From Aquatica leii (lineage: Eukaryota; Arthropoda; Insecta; Coleoptera; Lampyridae): a DNA stretch of 64,000 nt. Location: contig CM069435.1 in assembly GCA_035610365.1 (NCBI GenBank), forward strand, positions 90,801,389 to 90,865,388, given 5' to 3'. Positions 56,653-64,000 of the stretch are shown here, in pieces. The position numbers and the translations under genes were made by a program. The notes under the pieces were generated by a model. The model was not told where the DNA came from. It made no database searches and was given only the letters and a program-made list of their open reading frames with translations. Position 1 is the first letter of the stretch. The number at the start of each line of letters is the position of its first letter.

Positions 56653-58520
56653 TAATAATAATAGTTTATTGTTATATATACCGAAGGTACAAAACATTGT
56701 CAAAGTGTGCATACAATTATAAATGTCTTATGGAACTATTACGTACAATAACAAAGAAAGAAAACTAATAAACAAATTCGGTTAGTGAATAGAAACATTT
56801 ATCAATTAAATAGTTCTTTAGCTCAAATTTAAATGAACTTAAATTATTAATACTTTTAATATTTGTGGGTAATGCATTGAAAGTTTTGATGGCACTGTAA
56901 AAGGGTCCATCAGAAAAGATTTTTAATCGATGAGAGGGTGTGGATAAGTTACTATTGTTGCGTGTGTGCATGATGCTATAAAAGTCTTTGTTTAGGGGAA
57001 ACAGGTTTAAGTTTTTCCTTACAAAAATCACGATTTCGTATATGTATAGTGATACGACTGTCATTATTTTCATCTCAATAAAGACTGATTTACATTGTGT
57101 TTTGGAAGGTAGCTTTTTTATACACCTTAATATACGTTTTTGTAGCACAAAGAGTTTATGGAGCAGTCTGTTGTTTCCCCAGAGGATAATACCATATCTT
57201 AACCTACTGTGAACATGCGCAAAATACAACTGCTTAAGTGTATCTAAACTGACTGTGTCCCTTATTTTATAAAATGCATAATACATGCTACTTATTTTAG
57301 TGTCCTCTTAGCCCTATTTTATTTGCATTGTATATAGATGACATAGAAGAAGTGTTGAAGGGTGGTCAGTGTGGTGGGGTTGTCATGGAGGGATTAAAGT
57401 GTGGGTGTTGGCATATGCAGACGATATGGTCATGGTGGCAAAAAATGAGTTGGAGATAAAAGGTATGATAAATACGATAAAGAGGTATCTGGAAAGGAAA
57501 GACTTGGGTTTAAATGTGACAAAGTTTAAAGTGGTAGTTTTTCAAAAAGAGAGAGGAGGAAAGAAGAAGGAGTTAAGTTGGAGAGAACAGAAGATAGAGG
57601 CAGTGAATGAAGTGACATATTTGGGATATAGGCTAAGATATGATAATAAAAATGATGCGCATATAAGGGAGTTAGCAAAGAAGGGTAACAGGGTATTAGG
57701 GCAGGTATGGAGTTTAGAAAAAAGAGTATTTGAGAAGGAGATAGAGAATAGAAAATGGCTGTTTGAAAAATTGATTAAAAGTGTGATGATGTACGGGGTA
57801 GAGGTATGGGGTTGGAAAAAGTGGAACCTATTGGAAAGGGTACAAGTAAAATATTGGAAATGGATACTAAGTTTAGACAGGGAGACGCCAGGGTACATAA
57901 TAGAAGAGGAGAGGAAGTTAGAGAAGATTAGAATAGAAACAAGAAAAAGGGCGATGGGTTATGAAGAGAAAATGAAGGTAAGGAGAGAATGTAAAATTTT
58001 GCAATGTTGCTGGTGGGCGGTAAAAGATAGCAAAAACATATATGGGCAGGAAGAAAGGAAACTGTACTACCAACGAGGAAGTTTCGCAAGAGAAGAGGTA
58101 GAAAGAAGGAGAGAAGAAGGGAGGTTAAATACGGAGGAGATAGTAAGAAGAGATAAAAACTCGCAGGTGCAAGAGAGAGAAGGAAAGATAAGGAAAGGAA
58201 AGTATAATGTAAGGTATGGAAATATAGTGTCCAGGGGGGTTCCTAAGTATTTGATGGGGAGAAGAAGCTTAGGAGAGAAACGACTTATAGCCAGGTTTAG
58301 GTGTGGAAATGAGGAGAATTTAAATAAGTATTGGAAGGAGGATGTAATGAGGAGATGTAGATTATGTGGGGAGGGATGGGAGGACATAGAGCACTTGAGT
58401 GAGGAGTGTGGCGAGGTAAGGGAAGAATTGAGGGGGAGGAAGGCTTTGCTTGGGGAGGATGGGGAAGGATTGGATTGGATGAAAGCAGTAAAGGAAAGAA
58501 GGATAAGAGGAGAGGGTTAG
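55160..58520 (+). pseudogene. LINE ORF2: endonuclease, RT and zinc-finger end (split)
   Basis: EN C-terminal half at 55160-55440 (GWSILNGNIEEGDRSDYTYM, AVIDYVIVSGEMWEDIE, then DHQPLEV after a stop). Linker at 55434-55900. RT fingers at 56035-56577 (IKRLKLRKTAGTNG, VYKGGDRKEVKNYRGISV, FRVGRRAIDNVYILKQLVNG, FMDIEAAFDNVNREKLWRVL). After the inserted LINE, RT resumes with PLSPILFALYIDDIEE near 57310 and the frame 57369-58520 (AYADDMVMVAKNE with the YADD catalytic box, TYLGYRLRYDNK). A C-terminal CCHC-type finger CRLCGEGWEDIEHLSEEC lies near 58350. Only a few stops, so it is fairly young apart from truncation and the insertion. The coding strand is extremely purine-rich. Confidence 0.85.
56618..57298 (-). 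mobile_element. Second LINE, 3' end, inserted in the RT of the first
   Basis: The minus-strand frame 57286-56765 (173 codons) is the post-RT end of another LINE: FAHVHSRLRYGIILWGNNRL, LQKRILRCIKKLPSKTQCKS, FVRKNLNLFPLNKDFYSIMH, FYSAIKTFNALPTNIKSI, LKNYLIDKCFYSL. Its 3' tail is the (ATT)n tract, seen on the plus strand as (AAT)n at 56618-56660. The insertion separates the first LINE's GVxQGCPLSP motif. This is a Jockey/CR1-like C-terminus; the frame is intact but 5'-truncated. Confidence 0.8.
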
Positions 58521-58689
58521 GTCTAAAGTATTAGAATAGTTAGATGGTGATAGGAAGATTTTAGGGGAGAAAGTTTTTTAGTTTTTAAATTTCTGTACAA
58601 ATTATATTACTATGTTAAGAGAATGATGTAAGGGTAACGTAACTCATTGTAAGGCCGAATGGCTAGACAATTAACAATAAATAATAATA

Positions 58690-58745
58690 AACTACTTTAA
58701 ATGCGTAATAAAAGTATAATTTCATTTCCATTAACGTCGATGTTG
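58690..58745 (+). repeat. Dispersed repeat, second copy (right part)
   Basis: GTAATAAAAGTATAATTTCA and flanks correspond to 11715-11765, continuing the repeat across the LINE. Confidence 0.65.
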
Positions 58746-59365
58746 TTAGAAACTTCAAAATCAAAATAAATGTATGTATGTTTTGTTTTATTTTTTGTAT
58801 GTACTTGCTGTACTTGGGTTTTTTTTTAAATGTCATAATTAAATCAATTTGCATTGTAGTGTTGTTTCTTTTGAATATAGGTTTTAGTTTTTGAAACCGT
58901 AATTGTCTCTTTTTTTCAAGATTTTTTTGTTAGCGTTCTTTAGCATCAGTTTTTGAATTGTTTATTTATCAAATTATTATTTTAATTTTTGTTTTTAATT
59001 GTTTCTTCATTTTTCTGTGTCTTTTATATTTGTTTTTATACTTGTTTTTTGTTATCTACTCTGGTTTTGTAAAATAAATAAGGGTATTTTTGAAGTGAAA
59101 CTTCTTTATCGGCGTTGGAAAAAAATTTACCGTCACATTTTTCGCTTACGCGTCACATTTTTTTTTTGGTTACGCGTCACATTTTTTATTTGGTTACGCG
59201 TCACATTTTTTCTGAAAAGCAATAGCGACGTGATAAATAATATATCAATAATAAAGTGATCAACAAAATCAAAGGCTTCATTTTAATTCTAATTCCAGTG
59301 GATTTTTAACAAAAGTAAGTAATTATATCTATTTTTCTAATACTTGGGTGGAATTAATTGACATA
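58746..59365. other. AT-rich spacer with a short tandem repeat
   Basis: At about 59146-59212 the unit TTACGCGTCACATTTTTT is repeated about four times (unit near 24 bp), giving a short repetitive ORF (LRVTFFFW). No gene recognised. Confidence 0.5.
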
Positions 59366-59521
59366 AGGCGGGTTGCACAAAGCAAATCAAAAATGTAACA
59401 ACTGATTATTTCTCAAAACAATTGCTAGATAGCCAATGAAACCACGTTTATTCGTGATGTAACAATTGATTTCAGAAATAATCACTTGCTACATTTTTGA
59501 TTTGCTTTGTGCAACCCGCCT
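59366..59521. mobile_element. Palindromic MITE (156 bp)
   Basis: AGGCGGGTTGCACAAAGCAA at 59366 is mirrored by TTGCTTTGTGCAACCCGCCT ending 59521. The arms are complementary over about 35 bp and more loosely further in. No ORF; the TSD could not be fixed. Confidence 0.85.
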
Positions 59522-59524
59522 ATA

Positions 59525-61270
59525 GAGTATTAATTTAAATTTAAAATATTTAAGGTTAACCTCAGTTTCTGATTGAACGATGACATTTAAAATTTAATAT
59601 ATTTAAGGTTAACCTCACACAGAGAGAAATGCTGTATCACAATTTTGCACAACATTGTGCATAACTGTATTGTTGATGATATTACTACAATTGTTTATAT
59701 TTATACCATAGGCTTGCACGCTTTTATTTAATACGTTTGGATAAATAGGTTATGAAGTTTTATTTGACAAATTGTTTGAAAAATATTATAAACTTTAGTA
59801 TGTTTTGTATTCGACAACAATGTGCTAGTATTTTGCACAATTTTGTTTCAGTTTCTCGTACAGCTTTGATAATTACAATAAGATTATGCAATTCTTTTAA
59901 ACTCGGAACAAAGAAAAAAATTGAACGATAACGATAAGCGATAACGCGTTGTATGTAAAGACGCTGATGTTGATACTTACAGATTACAGACGGCATGCAG
60001 AGCGTCGAAGTAAACAAAGTTCTCGGAAAATATGTGAACTAATTTGAAGCGATAAATGTTTCAACCAATCACAATTAGCAAGTATATCCGCTTGAAAAAA
60101 TGTCTACAATCAAAATTCCTTGATTGAGTTGGGTTTGTTTACATCTTTACCTCCTGTTTTCTGAAAAATTCGTAGTTATTCAGTCAGTTTCTGTCAAGAC
60201 TTTTAAACGCTGTTATTTGAACCAGGTAAGTGTATTTATAACATTTTTAAGTATAACCTTTGCATAACCTCATTCATCGCTTTAAAATCTGTATTTAATT
60301 CCAGTGTTAACTTAATTCTACGAACAACAGCTAATTTTTGCTGGAGATTTTTACATTACTTACTTTCTGTATTGTTTCAGCTGTTATTTATCAACATGAA
60401 ATCGAAATTGAAGAAAACCATCATTTCGAAGCAAAAAACATTATTAAAAATGTGACTGCTAACTGCTGTAGCTGTAGCGGGCAAATCAACCACATTTATA
60501 AAAAATCTGTGTGAATCGATAACAACAAGTAATGGAATTTTAAGATATCCCTCGACGAAAAGAATAAGTATATAAAATAAGTATACCATTTAAATGTAAA
60601 TAAATAATGCTTTTAAGATTTGTAATGTTTTATTGACAATTTACCCAATATATGTTATTTTTAAGTAAATAACATTTAACCAAGATGCATAAAGTTGTAC
60701 AATAAGAAGCTAAACGAAATAATAATAATTTGCACAATATTGTGCAAAATTAACCAAAGAGAATATGGGTCTAGATAACGTAACGCTGTTAGACATTTAA
60801 CATACCATTGGGTAAAAATACTTCAAGCATAGTTTTAAAAAGGTATCACAACATTGTGCAAAACTTTACTGCAAATTGTTAAAAAAACTGTACAATTTAT
60901 TCTACACAAATGAATGCAATAAAACTGCACAAATTGGTCTTGTCACTTTTTCAGAACCAATTTGTGTACTTTTGATTAACAATTGTAGATAAAATATACA
61001 AAGATTTCTCTCTGTGCAGTTTCTGATTGAACGATGACATTTTAAATTTAATATATTTAAGGTTAACCGCAGTTTCTGTTTGAACGATGACAATGATAGT
61101 AATAATTCTATTTCAATTAATGAAATGCTGTAATAATCTTAGTAGCAAAAAGTTAAAGTGAAATAATTGTATTATTTGTATTCATGTCTATTATAATAAA
61201 ATCCTTTTGTTTAAAATTTATCTAATTTTAAATTTAAAATATTTAAGGTTAACCTCAGTTTCTTATTGTA
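59525..61270. repeat. Direct repeat interrupted by a TIR element
   Basis: A unit containing TTTAAGGTTAACCTCAGTTT and CTGATTGAACGATGACATTT occurs at about 59545, 59600 (interrupted), 61055 and 61240. Confidence 0.7.
59618..61016. mobile_element. TIR element (1.4 kb) of unknown family
   Basis: The perfect 13-bp ends CACAGAGAGAAAT and ATTTCTCTCTGTG are flanked by CA on both sides. The interrupted host repeat reads AACCTCAGTTTCTG elsewhere, showing the insertion point. TTGCACAA/TTGTGCAA motifs cluster near both ends (about 59643, 59660, 59834, 60731, 60745, 60855, 60925). The interior holds a possible splice pair (donor CAG/GTAAGT at 60225, acceptor TTTCAG at 60380). A short frame after the acceptor (VIYQHEIEIEENHHFEAK, then NCCSCSGQINHIYKKSV) ends in a stop near 60510. 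No transposase was recognised. Confidence 0.65.
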
Positions 61271-61712
61271 ACTATCGGTCAATGTATATGATTTCATTAA
61301 AATAGTATTTATTAATTAATAAGACTGCTAATTTAATGAACATCAATTAATTGATATACATGCAACTTTTCAGAAATTGGTTAAATAAAGTTAAATTAGA
61401 TAAAGTTTAAGCAAAAGGATTTTATTATCATAGACATGAATACAAATAATACAATTATTTCACTTTAACTTTTTGCTACTAAGATTATTACAGAATTTCA
61501 TTAATTGTAATAGAATTATTACTATCATTGTCATCGTTATTATATATTTTTGTAATTAATGGCTTATGGTAACTGAAATATGAAATTGAATCTACAAAAA
61601 TTAGTTAATTGATTTACAAAAATTTGTATTCATGTCTATGATAATAAAATCCTTTTGTTTAAAATTTATCTAATTTAACTTTATTTAACCAATTTCTGAA
61701 AAGTTGCATGTA
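61088..61712. repeat. Compound palindrome
   Basis: 61088-61231 is the reverse complement of 61392-61533 (about 143 bp, few mismatches). 61357-61440 is in turn the reverse complement of 61625-61712 (shared CATGCAACTTTTCAGAAATT). Two overlapping foldbacks share the middle arm. Confidence 0.8.
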
Positions 61713-61865
61713 GATCATTTTGCGAAAAATAAGGCCATAAAGAAGTTTCACTTCTTACATGTGTACACTAGTACACGCCCTAATTTTTTGATACATTGAT
61801 AAGAGGCCGTTTCTAGCAATGTAATTTGTACTTATTGCGTTTATTTTGGTATGTTTTGTCTAATC

Positions 61866-63088
61866 CAGTGGTTCCCAAAGTGGCTCCTACGAACTCCCAA
61901 AAGTCTTTGGAATCATTCATAGGATTCGTGAAAAATTAAAATGGATTAGTTTATATAAAATTTAAAAAATCTGACACATTTTTATTAATATGAAAGTTAA
62001 AATAAATAACAATGAATAAATTATTAGCGATTTTTACATCATAAGTAAAATATAAATATAGACAAATGCATAAAATAGGTGTAATAGCAGGAATTAAGAA
62101 TGAACTTTAAAAAAGTCGTGCATCTAATTAACAATTTATGTTATACGTGATGTGAAGTGCCTACAACAAATTTTTCTAGTATTAGGCAAAAAAAAGTATA
62201 ATTTTTTGTATTATTACGCAGATAGCGTACTTTCGTTACATAAGTATATTACGTAACTTATGGTTTCTCGTGATGTCATGTCGTACACTTAAATGTTTAA
62301 AATTAATTTCTTAATACGCCATTTAATTATCATAGTTATTCTATTTGACTCAGTTTAGCAGCTTAATGAATTACTAATTTATAAGCACAAAACGTCGCAA
62401 ATTAACTGGACTAGTAATTCCTTGTTTTCTCCTATATAAAAAGATCATTAATTTGATCGGTAACTAAAGTATTACTACCAGAAGGCGAACCTTTCAAAGA
62501 ATCAAATCTGCCAATGTTTAAAATTACTTTATATTACTGTGTTCTGTTGTTAATTAACTTTAATTTTTTTAATTTTTCTTAAATGATTAATTGGTACACA
62601 ACGAGTACCTACACAATATGTGGCATTTATCTTACATTTCAAATAATTAATTTAGAAAACGTCACATTGCAGCATTTTTTTAAAAAAAAATATTGTAATT
62701 TACAGTGATTTGTTGCAAATAAAAAGTCTTAAAACGACGTCAAACGATTCAATGAAATCTTCTAAGCTTAAGGAACATTTAATAAAAGTTCATAATGACA
62801 AAAAAGATAAAGATTTAAAGTTTTTTCAAACAAAAATTCAAAAAAAATATTTGAAAGCACAGACATTGCAAAACTCAGGGACAGAATTTAAGAGAGATTA
62901 CGACGGACCGCCTGCTTATAATATTCTTTTAATGATGCGAAGTCCGGAAAGTTGTAGACTATTGGTAAAGAACTTATTTTACCAGCTGTGAAATAATGCA
63001 TAAACCAGCTTTCATCAATATTATAAAAAAATTCACTGTACGAAAAAGAATCGACCAAATGTATCAGTGTGTAGAAAACTCTTTATGT
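61866..63088 (+). mobile_element. hAT remnant 2
   Basis: CAGTGGTTCCCAAAGTGG at 61866 is a hAT-type left end. Inside, at 62710-62991, is a BED-domain-derived frame. The right end was not found, and a different CAGTGGCGTACC end starts at 63089. Confidence 0.65.
62725..62991 (+). pseudogene. hAT BED-finger region fragment
   Basis: NDSMKSSKLKEHLIKVHNDK followed by KDKDLKFFQTKIQKK aligns with the BED region of the transposase at 44.6 kb (NDAMKPSKLQDHLRRCHPDK, KDLKYFQTLKDK), and the downstream YNILLMMRSPES matches YNISLLIAKSGK. The two Cys of the finger lie left of a decayed start. The rest of the transposase is missing. Confidence 0.7.
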
Positions 63089-64000
63089 CAGTGGCGTACC
63101 AAAGGGGGGGCGGGGGGTGCGGACCGCCCCGGGCCTCTGATCAAAAGGGGGCCTCCATAACCATAAATTTTTAAATACCTCTATATAAAATTCCGTAATG
63201 AAATTTATTAATTTTGATTACCTTTTGTTCTCATTGTAAGTTTTTATTCACCTTTTTTTCACATAAGACAATATTAATTGTATTTAAAACTTTAACCTGA
63301 AATGATATTGATTTAACTTATCTCCAAAAGTAAACTAAAAACTATTATTATTATTTTGATGTTTAAGATTTTCGTTATCAATTTTATGTATGTACCATAT
63401 ATCATAATGTAAAAAAACTAGATAACTGAAAATTTAAAAACACGCACCTGCCAGGCTTGAAAGAAAGTTGCATTATTGTATATTTTAAGTCAGATTTATT
63501 GTGACACAACTCATCTTGAGATAAAAACTGTTTAACGCCAAGTAATCAAAGATAAGCTACGTGCATCTGCGTGAATATAATTTCATAGTAAATGTATCGA
63601 CAATGAAAGTGTTTCTTGTTTATTTAATTTTCAACAATTAATACTGTGCAGAGTTTCTTAGCGAATCCATTCGGTAAATAAACATTTGCCGAAAAAATGA
63701 TAAAGCAGTCTGCCAGACCTACCACCACTGTGTTCTACGTTATTGTATTAACAATCGAAGGTTCGAGTATCGTCTAGCAGAAACACGTAAACACACCTGG
63801 TATGGCATCACCGTCAAAAGATCGAGAGAATGGATTATACGAGAATATCATGTCATGTGACGGTTGTATTTAGCTATCTAAATTAGTTGCTTTAAAACTA
63901 TTTTTGGAAGAGAGCCGAGACGAATTGGTTGAAGAAGCATTAATATTTTCCAAATGGGCATACCTATTGAGAAATTAGGACGAAGAAGATTTAGGAAGAA
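63089..64000. other. Possible start of another TIR transposon, open at the window edge
   Basis: CAGTGGCGTACCAAAGGGGG with a G-run at 63089-63115 resembles a transposon end (CAGTGGCGTACC-type). Downstream is AT-rich to about 63690. The last 300 bases read better (short frames with SREWIIRENIMS, ESRDELVEEALIFSKWAYLL) but no family was recognised. Confidence 0.4.

Larger units (their letters stand above)
55126..58700 (+). mobile_element. 5'-truncated LINE with target-site duplication
   Basis: AATAAACTACTTTTAACGCG at 55126 and AATAAACTACTTTAAATGCG at 58686 are the duplicated target, and the surrounding dispersed repeat reads through them when compared with 10588-11765. The element starts within its endonuclease. 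It ends with AAGGCCGAATGGCTAGACAA and a short AATAAT tail. Another LINE is inserted at about 56618-57298. Confidence 0.85.

Noticed and set aside
55079..58387. Minus-strand hydrophobic frames opposite the second LINE
   Set aside because: Same cause: antisense of a GA-rich coding strand.

Overview
The window is eukaryotic, AT-rich, repeat-dense insect nuclear DNA. The insect call rests on a divergent chemosensory ionotropic receptor (IR), a Tret1-like sugar transporter with six 45-49 bp introns, and an arthropod-type set of transposable elements (R1 and other LINEs, Ty3/gypsy, Penelope-like, Tc1, mariner, hAT, Polinton). The very short uniform introns fit several beetles, but the order cannot be proved from this window. 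It is not bacterial: there are no operons, ribosome binding sites or CRISPR arrays.

Only two host genes look intact. At the left edge, on the minus strand, is the 5' part of an IR gene (positions 1155 down to 1, open through the edge). At 33305-35082, on the plus strand, is a complete seven-exon MFS sugar transporter of 498 residues. A third host-derived locus is a decayed histone H1 pseudogene (about 8273-8960, minus). A tRNA 3' fragment lies near 24524-24550.

Layout: 1-1155 IR; 2480-4560 tandem and inverted repeat block (periods 420, 118 and 162 bp); 4594-7720 decayed Ty3/gypsy element; 8.3-9.0 kb H1 pseudogene; 9.9-14.4 kb mariner, Polinton-integrase and R1 fossils plus a 1.18 kb dispersed repeat; 14.7-25.3 kb mostly non-coding, with TIR elements, a Tc1 fossil and the C-terminal part of an unnamed transposon protein (21900-22597); 25.4-26.55 kb gypsy fragment; 26.6-31.07 kb LINE pieces in a tandem duplication of about 1.85 kb; 33.3-35.1 kb sugar transporter; 35.16-46.8 kb Penelope-like element (PLE) split by a young gypsy element and a hAT transposon; 48.2-50.7 kb second PLE split by a solo LTR; 52.8-54.2 kb foldback insertion and Tc1 fossil; 54.2-58.74 kb dispersed repeat split by a LINE that is itself split by another LINE; 59.37-61.7 kb MITE, TIR element and compound palindromes; 61.87-64 kb hAT pieces.

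The most informative structures are the nested insertions, because target-site duplications (TSDs) and protein continuity across the breaks give a relative order of events. The youngest datable event is the gypsy element at 36946-42755: its two 433-bp LTRs differ at one position. That copy is nevertheless defective, with a one-base frameshift in RT and a deleted integrase C-terminus. No cooperating gene system was found. The least explained objects are the 1.4 kb TIR element at 59618-61016, the repeat block at 2.5-4.6 kb, the hammerhead-like motifs in PLE ends, and a CCCH zinc-finger signature at the 3' end of two copies of one gypsy lineage.
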